A DNA stretch of 64,000 bases from Bradyrhizobium sp. sGM-13 (GCF_018398875.1 NZ_JAGWDK010000004.1:186001-250000); one strand, 5' to 3'. Positions 35,512 through 45,064 are shown, counted from the first letter of the stretch. Notes: generated by a model not told the origin, from the sequence alone. A program made the numbers and translations.

Positions 35512-36024
35512 ATGCGCCGCCCGCAACGTTTGATCGCAACCGCCGTCCTTATCGCACTTTCAGGCGCGCTGGCAGGCTGTGGCAGCATGGGCAATTTCGA
35601 TCCGTCCGATCTGCTCGACTTCCTCGACACCAAGAAAAAGCTGCCCGGTGAGCGCAAGCCGGTGTTCCCCGACGGTGTGCCGGGCCTTGAGCAGGGCGTG
35701 CCGAGGGATCTCTACAGGGGTGCCAACCAACAAGTTGATGATCCTAACGCGGTAGCGGCTGCAGCCCCTCCGCCCGAAGAGCCCAAGTCGAAGCGTGGCG
35801 CGAAATCCAAGGGCAAGCAGGCTGCCGCACCCGCCGCTGCGGATCCCGACGCCGCGCCCGAGGAAGAGGGCAGCACCGCCGCTGCGCCGCCGGCGCCCAA
35901 GCCAGCCAAGATCGTGCGCAAGCGCACCACGGCTCCACCGCCCGATCAAGCGGCCGCGCCCACGCAATCCTCGCAACAATCGGCTTTCCCGGCTCCGATG
36001 CCGAGCGGCAGTTTCTCGCGCTGA
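35512..36024 (+). CDS. Lipoprotein with Pro/Ala/Lys-rich tail, in the bamB position
   Basis: A 170-residue protein. The lipobox is LSGALAGC with Cys23, so it is a lipid-anchored protein. A short folded-looking stretch DLLDFLDTKKKLPGERKPVF and PDGVPGLEQGVPRDLYRGAN follows. The rest (about 80-170) is disordered, rich in Pro, Ala, Lys and Glu. The KKKLPGER segment resembles the linker that follows the lipid anchor in alphaproteobacterial BamB proteins, but the beta-propeller is absent. It may be a divergent relative of that N-terminal region or an unrelated envelope lipoprotein. Confidence 0.75.
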   Translation: MRRPQRLIATAVLIALSGALAGCGSMGNFDPSDLLDFLDTKKKLPGERKPVFPDGVPGLEQGVPRDLYRGANQQVDDPNAVAAAAPPPEEPKSKRGAKSKGKQAAAPAAADPDAAPEEEGSTAAAPPAPKPAKIVRKRTTAPPPDQAAAPTQSSQQSAFPAPMPSGSFSR

Positions 36025-36049
36025 CTTGTTTGTTTTCGTTCGATTGACA

Positions 36050-36068
36050 CGCCCTTCAAAAAAGGGCG
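36050..36068 (+). terminator. Hairpin between the lipoprotein gene and der
   Basis: CGCCCTT-CAAAA-AAGGGCG, a 7-bp stem with a TTT after it. It could end or attenuate the yfgM-lipoprotein transcript 12 bases before der. Confidence 0.55.
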
Positions 36069-36080
36069 TTTGGGTCATTT

Positions 36081-37463
36081 ATGTCCTTTACGATCGCCAT
36101 AATCGGCCGGCCCAACGTCGGCAAGTCGACGCTGTTCAACCGGCTGGTCGGGCAGAAGCTCGCGCTGGTGGACGACGAGCCCGGCGTCACCCGCGACCGC
36201 CGCGAGGGACGCGCACGTCTCGGCGATCTCGAATTCACTGTGATCGATACCGCAGGCCTCGACGAGGGCGCCAAGGGCTCGCTCACGGCACGAATGCAGG
36301 AGCAGACCGAAGCCGCGATCGGGCTGGCCGATGCGCTGATGTTCGTGATCGACGCCCGTGCCGGCCTGACGCCGAACGATCGCGCCTTTGCCGATTTCGC
36401 GCGCCGCGCCAGCAAGCCGGTGGTGCTGGTCGCCAACAAGAGCGAGGGCAAGCACGGCGAAATGGGCGCGATGGAATCCTACGCGCTGGGGCTCGGCGAT
36501 CCCGTGCAGATTTCGGCCGAGCATGGCGAGGGCATGAGCGATCTCTACGACGCGCTCGCCGCCCTGATGCCGGAGCCGGCTGAAGAGCGGGAAGAGTTCG
36601 ACGACGACGATATCGTATCGGACGAGGATCTCGCCCAGCGTCCGATCCGCGTCGCCATCGTCGGCCGTCCCAATGCCGGCAAGTCAACGCTGATCAATCA
36701 TCTGCTCGGCGAGGAGCGGCTGTTGACCAGCGCCGAGGCGGGCACCACGCGCGATTCCATTTCGGTGGAGATCACCTGGCAGGGGCGCGAATTTCGCGTG
36801 TTCGATACCGCGGGCTTAAGGCGGCGCTCGCGGATCGAGGAGAAGCTGGAGAAGCTGTCGGTGGCCGACGCGCTGCGCGCGGTGCGCTTCGCCGAAGTCG
36901 TCGTGATGATGATGGATGCGCAGAACCGGTTCGAGGAACAGGATTTGCGCATCGCCGATCTGATCGAGCGCGAGGGGCGGGCGATCGTGCTGGCGGTCAA
37001 CAAATGGGATTTGATGGAGCGCAAGCCGCATCTGATTTCGGCGCTGCGCAGCGATGCCGATCACTGGTTGCCGCAGGTGAAAGGTGCCCCCATCGTCGCC
37101 GTGTCCGGCTTGCTGGGTGAGGGCATCGATCGGCTGATGACCGCAATCCAGGATGCCTACGCAGTCTGGAACAAGCGCGTGCCCACGGCCGCGCTCAATC
37201 GCTGGTTCGAGCAGGCAGTCGATGCCAACCCGCCGCCCGCAGTGTCGGGCCGCCGGCTGAAGCTGAACTATATCACGCAGACCAAGGGACGCCCGCCGAG
37301 CTTCGTGCTGTTCTGCTCGCGCGCGGACGCCGTGCCGCAATCTTACTTGCGCTATCTCACTAACAGCCTGCGCGAGGCTTTCGACCTGCCGGGCACGCCG
37401 ATCCGCATCACGCTGCGCGAAAAGGCCAATCCGTTCGCGCACAAGCGCAAGCGGCCGTCATGA
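36081..37463 (+). CDS. der: Ribosome biogenesis GTPase Der (EngA)
   Basis: A 460-residue protein with two GTPase domains and a KH-like end. G-domain 1: [20 protein letters not shown] and the [11 protein letters not shown]4 site. G-domain 2: [40 protein letters not shown] and [10 protein letters not shown]. The C-terminal domain has [20 protein letters not shown] and ends [13 protein letters not shown]. It is needed for 50S subunit assembly. The stop overlaps the MFS transporter start in an ATGA. Confidence 0.96.
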   Translation: MSFTIAIIGRPNVGKSTLFNRLVGQKLALVDDEPGVTRDRREGRARLGDLEFTVIDTAGLDEGAKGSLTARMQEQTEAAIGLADALMFVIDARAGLTPNDRAFADFARRASKPVVLVANKSEGKHGEMGAMESYALGLGDPVQISAEHGEGMSDLYDALAALMPEPAEEREEFDDDDIVSDEDLAQRPIRVAIVGRPNAGKSTLINHLLGEERLLTSAEAGTTRDSISVEITWQGREFRVFDTAGLRRRSRIEEKLEKLSVADALRAVRFAEVVVMMMDAQNRFEEQDLRIADLIEREGRAIVLAVNKWDLMERKPHLISALRSDADHWLPQVKGAPIVAVSGLLGEGIDRLMTAIQDAYAVWNKRVPTAALNRWFEQAVDANPPPAVSGRRLKLNYITQTKGRPPSFVLFCSRADAVPQSYLRYLTNSLREAFDLPGTPIRITLREKANPFAHKRKRPS

Positions 37464-38701
37464 GCGAACAGGCGTCCACCGCTGCTGCCGACGATAGGCC
37501 GCCGGTACGCAGCGGCGCGGCGGCCTTTATCTTCGTCACCATCCTGCTCGACATGCTTGCGCTCGGCCTGATCCTGCCGATCCTGCCCAAGATCGTGGAG
37601 AGTTTTGTCGACAACGACACCGCGACGGCGGCGCGGATATTCGGCCTGTTCGGCACCGCGTGGGCGCTGATGCAGTTCCTGTTCTCGCCGATCCTTGGCG
37701 CGCTCTCGGACCGCTTCGGCCGCCGGCCGGTGGTGTTGCTATCGAATTTCGGACTGGCGCTGGATTACGTGTTGATGGCGCTGGCGCCGTCGCTGACCTG
37801 GCTGTTCATCGGCCGGGTGATCTCAGGCATCACCTCGGCCAGCATTTCCACGGCTTTTGCCTACATCGCCGATGTGACGCCGCCGGAACGGCGTGCCGCG
37901 GTGTTTGGCAAGATTGGCGCGGCCTTCGGCGCCGGATTCATTCTCGGCCCCGCCATCGGCGGCCTGCTCGGTGGCATGGATCCGCGTCTGCCGTTCTGGG
38001 TCGCGGCGGCCCTGAGCTTTGCGAACGCGCTATATGGCTGGCTGATCCTCCCCGAGTCGCTGCCGCGGGACCGGCGCGCGCCGTTCCACTGGAAGAGCGC
38101 CAGTCCGCTCGGCGCATTACATCTGTTGCGCTCGAACCGGATTCTCGCTGGCCTGTCGCTGGCGAATTTCTTTGGCCAGGTCGCGCATGTGGTGCTGCCT
38201 TCCACCTTCGTGCTCTACGCCACCTATCGGTATGGCTGGGACACGACAACGGTGGGGCTCACGCTGGCATTGGTGGGCGTCTGCGCCATGGTGGTGCAGG
38301 GCTTAGGCGTGGGGCCGATCGTCACGCGTCTCGGCGAGCGCCGTGCGCTGTTGCTCGGGCTCGCTTGCGGCGGGCTGGGATTCTTCATCTATGGCGCGGC
38401 CCCCACCGGGCCGTTGTTCTGGACCGGCATTCCGGTGATGGCGCTGTGGGGCGTGGCAGGCGCGGCGATCCAGGCCCTGACGACGCAGCTCGTTGCACCG
38501 GATCAGCAGGGCCAACTGCAGGGCGCGACCAACAGCGTCAACAGCATCGCCCAGATGGCGGGACCGTTCCTGTTCACGCTGACCTTTGCCTATTTCATCG
38601 GCGACCAGGCGCCGGTGAAATTGCCGGGCGCGCCGTTCCTGCTGGCGGCAGCGTTGTTGGGGCTCGCGCTGTTGATTGCGTGGTGGACGTTGAAGAAGTA
38701 G
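37460..38701 (+). CDS. MFS transporter, TetA/DHA1-like exporter
   Basis: A 413-residue, 12-helix major facilitator. Motif A is [20 protein letters not shown] between helices 2 and 3, and motif C (antiporter) is [20 protein letters not shown] in helix 5, marking a drug:proton exporter of the DHA1/TetA type. The frame begins inside der, so translation is coupled to that gene. The exported compound cannot be told; the family label 'tetracycline resistance-like' should not be read as proven resistance. Confidence 0.9.
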   Translation: MSEQASTAAADDRPPVRSGAAAFIFVTILLDMLALGLILPILPKIVESFVDNDTATAARIFGLFGTAWALMQFLFSPILGALSDRFGRRPVVLLSNFGLALDYVLMALAPSLTWLFIGRVISGITSASISTAFAYIADVTPPERRAAVFGKIGAAFGAGFILGPAIGGLLGGMDPRLPFWVAAALSFANALYGWLILPESLPRDRRAPFHWKSASPLGALHLLRSNRILAGLSLANFFGQVAHVVLPSTFVLYATYRYGWDTTTVGLTLALVGVCAMVVQGLGVGPIVTRLGERRALLLGLACGGLGFFIYGAAPTGPLFWTGIPVMALWGVAGAAIQALTTQLVAPDQQGQLQGATNSVNSIAQMAGPFLFTLTFAYFIGDQAPVKLPGAPFLLAAALLGLALLIAWWTLKK

Positions 38702-38741
38702 GGGAGCCGAAGGCGTAACCCGCCGCTCGTTGTGCTTCGTC

Positions 38742-38805
38742 ATTCCGGGATGGTGCGTTAGCACCAGGCCCGGAATCTCGAGATCCCGGATATGGTGCTA
38801 GCGCA
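38742..38805. repeat. Palindromic intergenic repeat, second family
   Basis: ATTCCGGG (38742-38749) pairs with CCCGGAAT (38769-38776) around an inner hairpin TGGTGC-GTTA-GCACCA (38751-38766). A second hairpin TGGTGC-TAGC-GCACCA follows at about 38793-38808. It lies between the convergent MFS gene and the binding-protein gene, 15 bases from the latter's stop, and may serve as a shared terminator. Confidence 0.55.
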
Positions 38806-38822
38806 CCAACGGCCTTCGGCCG

Positions 38823-40049
38823 TCACTTCTTCACCAGCGGACACTCGCTGGCTTCGAGCGGCTTGGCGGCGTCTTCCGCCGAGATCGTGGCGATCTGCTT
38901 GTAGTAATCCCACGGTCCCTTCGACTCTTCCGGCTTCTTCACTTCGAACAGATAGGCCGGAATGAGACGGCGGCCGTCGGCACGCAGCGGGCCCTTGCCG
39001 AACAGCGGATCGTCGGTCGGCAATTCCTTCATCTTGGCGACGACCTTGGCGCCGTCATGCGGATTGCTGCCGAGCGCTTCCATCGCCTTCAGGTAATGCA
39101 GGATCTCCGCATAAAGGCCGGCGACGGTCATCGAGGGCATCGAGCCCTTGGGCGAGAGCTTCTGGAAGCGCTTCGACCATTCGCGGGTCCTGTCGTTGAG
39201 ATCCCAGTAGAAGGACTCGGTGAAAGTCAGGCCCTGCGCCGTCTTCAGGCCGAGCGCATGCACGTCGTTGATGAAGAGCAGCAGCGCGGCGAGCTTCTGG
39301 CCGCTCTGGACGATGCCGAATTCCGCCGCCTGCTTGATCGAGTTGGTGGTGTCGCCGCCGGCATTGGCAAGCCCGATGACCTTGGCCTTCGAGGACTGCG
39401 CCTGCAGCAGGAAGGAGGAGAAATCCGAGGTGTTGAGCGGATGCCTGACCGCGCCCAAAACCTTGCCGCCGGTCTGGGTGACGACATTGCCGGTGTCACG
39501 CTCCAGCGCATGGCCGAAGGCGTAGTCGGCGGTTAGGAAGAACCAGGTGTCGCCGCCGGCCTTGGTCAACGCCTTGCCGGTGCCGTTAGCGAGCATGTAA
39601 GTATCGTAGGTGAAGGAGATGGTATTGGGGTTGCAGGCCTTGCCGGTGAGGTCGGCGGTGGCAGCGCCAGAGTTGAGCAGCACCGAGTTCTTTTCCTTCA
39701 CCAGATTGCTCACAGCGAGCGCAACGCCGGAGTTCGGCGTATCCGCGATCGCGTCCACCTTGTCGGCGTCGATCCACTGACGCGCGATGTTCACGCCGAT
39801 GTCGGGCTTGTTCTGGTGGTCGCCGCTCAACACCTCGATATTCCAGCCCTGGGCCTTGAGACCGGAATCCTCGACTGCCATCTTGACCGCGACTACCGAG
39901 TTTGGTCCGCCGATGTCGGCATAGAGGCTGGACATGTCGTTCAACACACCGATCTTGACGTTTTTGTCCTGGGCCAGTGCTGGCGTCGCGAGGGCGAATG
40001 CGGCAAACGCCACGGAAGCGGCGAAGCGCCGCACAATTCTAATCGTCAT
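38823..40049 (-). CDS. Orphan LivK-type ABC transporter substrate-binding protein
   Basis: A 408-residue type I periplasmic binding protein. The signal peptide is MTIRIVRRFAASVAFAAFAL with cleavage after ALAQ. The mature sequence KNVKIGVLNDMSSLYADIGG and later WFFLTADYAFGHALERDTGN and VRHPLNTSDFSSFLLQAQSS closely parallel the protein at 21292-22509. No ABC ATPase or permease gene lies beside it, so it must feed a transporter encoded elsewhere, possibly the LivGFHM set of this window. GGAGGAAAACC precedes the ATG. Ligand unknown. Confidence 0.9.
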   Translation of the reverse strand: MTIRIVRRFAASVAFAAFALATPALAQDKNVKIGVLNDMSSLYADIGGPNSVVAVKMAVEDSGLKAQGWNIEVLSGDHQNKPDIGVNIARQWIDADKVDAIADTPNSGVALAVSNLVKEKNSVLLNSGAATADLTGKACNPNTISFTYDTYMLANGTGKALTKAGGDTWFFLTADYAFGHALERDTGNVVTQTGGKVLGAVRHPLNTSDFSSFLLQAQSSKAKVIGLANAGGDTTNSIKQAAEFGIVQSGQKLAALLLFINDVHALGLKTAQGLTFTESFYWDLNDRTREWSKRFQKLSPKGSMPSMTVAGLYAEILHYLKAMEALGSNPHDGAKVVAKMKELPTDDPLFGKGPLRADGRRLIPAYLFEVKKPEESKGPWDYYKQIATISAEDAAKPLEASECPLVKK

Positions 40050-40370
40050 GGTTTTCCTCCAGAAATGTTGTTCGCCGGCTCTCTTTTCGGAACCTGCCGC
40101 TTTGCGATAGTCCTTCTCGTAACCGCGGGCAATGCACTTATCGTTCCGCGCCCGACGTCAGCTCCGGCCAGATCGAGATGTCCCACCCACAGTTGGCCGC
40201 GGGTATTCTTTTCGTAAAACCCTTCCCTTAACGAAGGTTCCATCTTTCTTTTCTGAACACCTGGATGCGGCCGTTCATGCGATCGCAGACATAGAGCAAC
40301 CCGCCGCCGCATTCGCTAATGCTTCGGCGGAAAAGTCGCTGCGCTTACAATGAGCGAGCTCGTAAGATGC
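40050..40370. other. 321-bp region without a gene
   Basis: This separates the orphan binding-protein gene (promoter side) from the SDR gene's stop. I see the ribosome-binding site of the binding protein at its left edge but no convincing hairpin, promoter pair, RNA gene or coding frame in the rest. Confidence 0.5.
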
Positions 40371-41111
40371 TCAAGCCGGCGGATGAAAACTCATCAGTGT
40401 GCGGGTCTTGTAGTCATAGAGCTTGCCGGTCTCGGTCCATTCCGGCGCACACATCGGCACGATGAATTCCGCGGCCTGTTCCGGCGTATCCAGCGTCATC
40501 GGGTCTTCGCCGGGAAAGACGCTGGCGCGCATGCGGGTGCGGATCGGGCCGGGGCTGAACAGGTTGACGCGCAGTTTCGTGCTCACGGTCTCGTTGGCCC
40601 AGGAGCGTACCAGCGTGTCCAGCGCCGCCTTCGAGGCCGCGTAGGGTCCCTGATAGGCGTTCGCCTTGCTGGCAGCTCCCGAAGTGATGAAGACGGCGCG
40701 GCCGGCGTCCGAGACCTTGAGCAGCGGATCCATGCAGCGGATGAGCTGGAAGTTAGCGGTGACGTTTACTGCGAACACGTCGTTCCAGGGCTTCAGCTCG
40801 ATATGCCCGAGCGGCGAGGAGGGGCCGGCAACCCCGGCATTGCCGACGAGAATGTCGAGCTTGCCGTGGCGTTCATGCAGCGCCGCGCCGAGCCGCGCGA
40901 TGCCGTCGAAATCGGTGAGGTTGAGCGGCACCAGCGTGGCGCTGCCGCCGTCTTTGCGGATCTCGTCATCGAGTTCCTCAAGGCCGCCTTGTGTGCGCGC
41001 CACGGCTATGATGTGTGCGCCGGCCTTTGCCAGCGCGAGCGCCGTGGCATAGCCGATGCCGCGTGAGGCGCCGGTGACGAGCGCAATGCGGGAGGCGAGG
41101 AGTTTGCTCAT
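40371..41111 (-). CDS. SDR family NAD(P)-dependent oxidoreductase
   Basis: A 246-residue classical SDR. Cofactor loop IALVTGASRGIGYATALALA at residues 8-27, NNAG variant LVGNAGVAG, catalytic serine in FITSGAASKANAYQ and catalytic YAASKAAL (YxxxK). The C-terminus ends in ETGKLYDYKTRTLMSFHPP. Start MSKLLASR was preferred to an upstream codon, because the upstream codons translate the 41130-41254 repeat. The gene regularly sits behind purF in Bradyrhizobiaceae. Substrate unknown. Confidence 0.88.
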   Translation of the reverse strand: MSKLLASRIALVTGASRGIGYATALALAKAGAHIIAVARTQGGLEELDDEIRKDGGSATLVPLNLTDFDGIARLGAALHERHGKLDILVGNAGVAGPSSPLGHIELKPWNDVFAVNVTANFQLIRCMDPLLKVSDAGRAVFITSGAASKANAYQGPYAASKAALDTLVRSWANETVSTKLRVNLFSPGPIRTRMRASVFPGEDPMTLDTPEQAAEFIVPMCAPEWTETGKLYDYKTRTLMSFHPPA

Positions 41112-41129
41112 TGAACTAGCTCGATCATC

Positions 41130-41254
41130 GTCGTCCCTGCGAAAGCAGGGACCCATACGCCGCGGCGCTCATGAGGTGAGGAGGTGTCAATAACTGATGG
41201 CATCCGGAAAAACGAAGGCCTGTGGTTATGGGTCCCTGCTTTCGCAGGGACGAC
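41130..41254. repeat. REPIN-like inverted repeat with 27-bp perfect arms
   Basis: Arm 1 (41130-41156) and arm 2 (41228-41254) are exact reverse complements over 27 bases. Each arm is itself a hairpin, GTCCCTGC-GAAA-GCAGGGAC in arm 1 and its complement in arm 2. The 71 bases between them contain CGCCGCGGCGC and no coding frame. Two REP hairpins in head-to-head arrangement about 100 bases long is the form called REPIN. The left part shares the GAAA-capped hairpin and the ACGCCGCGGC block with the repeat at 28365-28463. No RAYT transposase gene is in the window. Confidence 0.8.
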
Positions 41255-41268
41255 ACCGTTGGGTATTG

Positions 41269-42783
41269 TCAGCTCGCCTCTGCCAAGAGCGAGAGCTGGC
41301 GCGGCTGCGGCTCGACCTGGGTCTGGTCGGTAAGGTGCGTCGGATAGGCACCGGTGAAGCAGTGATCCGAGAATTTCGGATTGGCGGGATCGCGCCCCGG
41401 TTCGCCCATCGCGCGGTACAGGCCGTCGATCGACAGGAACGCCAGCGAATCCGCGCCGATGATGTCGCGCATCTCTTCCAGAGTATGGGTGGCCGCAAGA
41501 AGTCCGCCGCGGTCCGGCAGGTCGATGCCGTAATAGTCGGGATAGAGGATCGGCGGCGAGGCGAGGCGGAAGTGGACCTCGCGCGCACCGGCGTCGCGCA
41601 TCATGCGCACGATCTTCTTCGACGTGGTGCCGCGCACCAGTGAATCGTCGATCAGGATGATCCGCTTGCCTTCGATCGCAGCGCGATTGGCCGAGTGCTT
41701 CATGCGCACGCCGAGCTCGCGCACACTCTGGGTCGGCTGGATGAAGGTGCGGCCGACATAGTGGTTGCGGATGATGCCGAGTTCGAACGGCACGCCGGAA
41801 TACTGGCTGTAGCCGACCGCCGCCGGCACGCCGGAATCCGGCACCGGCACCACGACATCGACCTCGACATGGCTTTCGCGGGCGAGCTGGGCGCCGAAGG
41901 CCTTTCGGACCTCATAGACCGAACGGCCGCCGACGATCGAGTCCGGCCGTGAGAAGTAGATGTATTCGAAGATGCAGGGCCGCGGCGGCTTCGGCGGAAA
42001 CGGCTTGTGGCTGTTGGCGCCCTTTTCATCGAACACGATGATCTCGCCGGGCTCGACGTCGCGAACATACTTGGCGCCGATCATATCGAGCGCACAGGTT
42101 TCCGAGGTCAGGATCGGACAGCCATCGAGATCGCCGAGCACCAGCGGTCGGATGCCGAGCGGATCGCGCGCGCCGATCAGTTTCTTGTTGGTCAGGGACA
42201 CCAACGAATAGGCGCCCTCGATCGCACGCAGCGCCTCGACGAAACGATCGATGAAACGGTTGCGCTTGGACTGCGCGACCAGATGCAGGATGACCTCGGT
42301 ATCGGTGGTCGACTGCATCATGGCGCCACCCTTGACCAGCTCGCGGCGCAGCGTCAGCCCGTTGGTGAGGTTGCCGTTGTGGCCGACCGCAAAACCGCCG
42401 GCATTGAGTTCGGCGAACAGCGGCTGCACGTTGCGCAGGATGGTCGCGCCGGTGGTGGAATAGCGGACGTGGCCGACCGCCATGCTGCCGGGCAGGCGCT
42501 CAATCACCTCGCGGCGGGAGAAGGTATCGCCGACGAGGCCAAGGCGGCGTTCGGAATGGAAGCGGCTGCCGTCGAAGGAGACAATGCCGGCGGCCTCCTG
42601 GCCGCGATGCTGGAGGGCGTGTAGTCCGAGCGCCGTGATGGCAGCGGCCTCGGGGTGGCCGAAGATGCCGAACACGCCGCACTCCTCGCGTAACGTGTCG
42701 CCTTCGAGATCGTCCTGCAACTCGATGCCACGATTTAGATCGAGTTGCCCGGCGGGATCGGAAGGGTTTTGCATCGCGTCCAT
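41269..42783 (-). CDS. purF: Amidophosphoribosyltransferase
   Basis: A 504-residue Ntn-glutaminase, the first committed step of purine synthesis (PRPP plus glutamine to phosphoribosylamine). A propeptide of 34 residues ends at LREE, giving Cys35 in ECGVFGIFGHPEAA as the processed N-terminal nucleophile. Conserved blocks are GHVRYSTTGATILRNVQPLF, SETCALDMIGAKYVRDVEPG and the PRPP loop RIILIDDSLVRGTTSKKIVR. It follows cvpA by 22 bases, as in many proteobacteria. Either of the first Met codons (MDAMQ) may be the start. Confidence 0.96.
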   Translation of the reverse strand: MDAMQNPSDPAGQLDLNRGIELQDDLEGDTLREECGVFGIFGHPEAAAITALGLHALQHRGQEAAGIVSFDGSRFHSERRLGLVGDTFSRREVIERLPGSMAVGHVRYSTTGATILRNVQPLFAELNAGGFAVGHNGNLTNGLTLRRELVKGGAMMQSTTDTEVILHLVAQSKRNRFIDRFVEALRAIEGAYSLVSLTNKKLIGARDPLGIRPLVLGDLDGCPILTSETCALDMIGAKYVRDVEPGEIIVFDEKGANSHKPFPPKPPRPCIFEYIYFSRPDSIVGGRSVYEVRKAFGAQLARESHVEVDVVVPVPDSGVPAAVGYSQYSGVPFELGIIRNHYVGRTFIQPTQSVRELGVRMKHSANRAAIEGKRIILIDDSLVRGTTSKKIVRMMRDAGAREVHFRLASPPILYPDYYGIDLPDRGGLLAATHTLEEMRDIIGADSLAFLSIDGLYRAMGEPGRDPANPKFSDHCFTGAYPTHLTDQTQVEPQPRQLSLLAEAS

Positions 42784-42805
42784 CGCCTCTCTATTTTGGC
42801 CAGAC

Positions 42806-43435
42806 TTAGCGGCCCGCGGGTTTCTCGATCAGCTTTTTAAGGCTGTCACGGGCAGGTTTGCTGTAGCCATCACCAGACGCAGGGGCTGCCTGGTCGGCGT
42901 CAGTTTGCTCGTCTTCCGGTTTATTCTTCTTGAATCTCTTTAAAATGGTGTTCTCGGGGTCGTCAGGCAAGAGCGACATTAACCATTGCCCGGTTCCATC
43001 CAGCACAGTTCGGGACTTCGCGTTGGTGATCCAGTCCGGCCGCTGTTTGTCCGGGACCAGCCAGCTAAAGAACAGGAACGCGACCACCACGATCAAAAGG
43101 CCGCGGCCGAGCCCGAACAGGAAGCCGAGGGTGCGATCCAGCGCGCCGATCCGGGAATCCAGGATCATGTCCGAAATCCGCACCGTGATCACGGAGACCA
43201 CGATCAGGGTGCCGATAAAGGTGCCGGCCACCACCGCCACGGCTGCCACGGTATCATTGTTGAAATAGGCCTTGGCGGTCGGCAGCAGCTTCGAGAAGGC
43301 ATACAGCGTCACCAGCGCCGCCGCGCCCCAGGCCGCGATCGACAGGATCTCGCGCATGAAGCCGCGCACCATGGCGAGCAGCCCCGAAATCAGCATCACT
43401 CCGAGCAGGACGAGATCGAGTATCGTTATCGGCAT
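42806..43435 (-). CDS. cvpA: CvpA family membrane protein
   Basis: A 209-residue protein with four transmembrane helices. Family marks are TILDLVLLGVMLISGLLAMV, GFMREILSIAAWGAAALVTL with the conserved GxxRE/W motif, and DRTLGFLFGLGRGLLIVVVA. The C-terminal 50 residues are a charged, disordered tail. It stands between radA and purF, the conserved alphaproteobacterial order. The family name comes from colicin V production in Escherichia coli, but the native role is membrane or envelope maintenance and is not settled. Confidence 0.9.
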   Translation of the reverse strand: MPITILDLVLLGVMLISGLLAMVRGFMREILSIAAWGAAALVTLYAFSKLLPTAKAYFNNDTVAAVAVVAGTFIGTLIVVSVITVRISDMILDSRIGALDRTLGFLFGLGRGLLIVVVAFLFFSWLVPDKQRPDWITNAKSRTVLDGTGQWLMSLLPDDPENTILKRFKKNKPEDEQTDADQAAPASGDGYSKPARDSLKKLIEKPAGR

Positions 43436-43600
43436 CGGCTGGTCAGGTCCGCTCGTAAGTCCTTTAGGCAGCGAATCGGCGGCTCAGGGTCAACCCAAGT
43501 GAGGGGCAGACGGCGTATCCCGCAAGGCCGGAAATCGTGCCATCCCGTCCGCCTTTCGCGCGCGTTGTATAGCGGCGAGGGGCGGCCGCGTCACGCCGCT

Positions 43601-45064
43601 TTAGCTGTTTTCACGACGGAATCGCGCTGGTGTGGCATTTTTCTCTGCCGCACCCTCGCGACCGGTGTCGCGGTTGCCTCTCGGGCTGCCACGCGCCGCG
43701 ATTTCGGCCACCAGACTGGTTAGTCCGCCGATGCTGTTCAGCGCAAGCCCGCCATCGCCGCCGACCTCGCCGCGCGCCGATTCGGGTAGAACAGCGCGGC
43801 CAAAGCCCAGTTTCGCGGCCTCCTTCAATCGGGCGGAGGTCTGCGCCACCGGCCGGACCGCGCCCGAGAGCGAAATCTCGCCGAAATAGACTGCATCCGT
43901 CGGTAACGGCGCGTTCACCAACGACGATACCAGGGCGGCGGCCGCCGCGAGGTCGGCCGCGGGCTCCTGGATTCGCAGGCCCCCCGCCACGTTCAGATAA
44001 ACGTCGTAGCCGGACAGTTTGACCCCGCAATGGGCCTCGAGCACCGCCAGCACCATCGACAGCCGGCTTGGATCCCAACCCACCACGGCCCGCCGGGGTG
44101 TGCCGAGCGTGGTCGGCGCCACCAGTGCCTGCAATTCCACCAGCACGGGGCGGGTGCCTTCGATCCCGGCGAAAACCGCGGTTCCCGGACTGCCCAGATC
44201 GCGCTCCGAGAGGAACAATTCCGAGGGGTTGGAGACCTCGCGAAGGCCTAGGCCCGTCATCTCGAACACGCCGATTTCATCGGTCGGGCCAAAACGATTC
44301 TTCATCGCGCGCAAAATGCGGAAATGCTGCGAGCCTTCGCCCTCGAACGACAGTACCGCGTCGACCATGTGCTCGACCACGCGGGGGCCCGCGATCTGGC
44401 CGTCCTTGGTGACGTGCCCGACCAGAATGATCGCAGCACCGGTTTTCTTGGCGAAACGAATGAGCGCCTGCGCGGAGGCGCGAACCTGCGTCACCGTTCC
44501 CGGCGCTGACTCCACCGTGTCAGTCCACATGGTCTGGATCGAATCGATCACGATCAGGCGCGGCACCGCACCTTCCGACAGCGTCGAGACGATGTCCTCG
44601 ACCGAGGTTTCGGCGGCGAGTTGCACCGGCGCGTCCGCCAATCCGAGCCGCTCGGCACGCAGCCGCACCTGCGCCACGGCCTCTTCGCCCGAAATATAGA
44701 CCGCGCGGTGGCCTGCGCGCGCCAGCATGCTGGTAGCCTGCGTGAGCAGCGTCGATTTTCCGATGCCGGGATCGCCGCCGACCAACAGCACAGAGCCGCG
44801 GACAAAGCCGCCGCCGGTGACACGATCGAGCTCGGTCATCCCGGAAGGCAGGCGAGGGGCGTCGTTGCTCTTGCCGGTGAGGCTTTCCAGCGCAAACGTC
44901 CGGCCCTTGCGCCGCGAGCGGACCGACACCGGCATCGAGGTCGCGCCGGTGGTGTCCTCCTCGGCAAGCGTGTTCCATTCGCCGCAGGAATCGCACTTGC
45001 CCTGCCAGCGGTTATACGCCGCGCCACAGTTCTGGCAGACGAAGGAGAGGGTGGATTTGGCCAT
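43601..45064 (-). CDS. radA: DNA repair protein RadA
   Basis: A 487-residue RecA-family ATPase. The N-terminal C4 zinc finger is FVCQNCGAAYNRWQGKCDSC, Walker A is LLVGGDPGIGKSTLLTQATS, the RadA-specific KNRFG motif lies in MKNRFGPTDEIGVFEM, and the Lon-like C-terminal domain has VYLNVAGGLRIQEPAADLAA. It promotes branch migration of recombination intermediates. The start MAKSTLSFVCQNCG gives the normal length; the frame stays open 62 codons further, without conserved sequence. A 31-residue charged tail (RGSPRGNRDTGREGAAEKNA) follows the last domain. Confidence 0.95.
   Translation of the reverse strand: MAKSTLSFVCQNCGAAYNRWQGKCDSCGEWNTLAEEDTTGATSMPVSVRSRRKGRTFALESLTGKSNDAPRLPSGMTELDRVTGGGFVRGSVLLVGGDPGIGKSTLLTQATSMLARAGHRAVYISGEEAVAQVRLRAERLGLADAPVQLAAETSVEDIVSTLSEGAVPRLIVIDSIQTMWTDTVESAPGTVTQVRASAQALIRFAKKTGAAIILVGHVTKDGQIAGPRVVEHMVDAVLSFEGEGSQHFRILRAMKNRFGPTDEIGVFEMTGLGLREVSNPSELFLSERDLGSPGTAVFAGIEGTRPVLVELQALVAPTTLGTPRRAVVGWDPSRLSMVLAVLEAHCGVKLSGYDVYLNVAGGLRIQEPAADLAAAAALVSSLVNAPLPTDAVYFGEISLSGAVRPVAQTSARLKEAAKLGFGRAVLPESARGEVGGDGGLALNSIGGLTSLVAEIAARGSPRGNRDTGREGAAEKNATPARFRRENS

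Noticed and set aside
37460..38701. Antibiotic-resistance gene call for the TetA-like MFS protein
   Set aside because: Motifs A and C show a DHA1 exporter only; substrate cannot be read from the sequence and the gene is coupled to housekeeping der.
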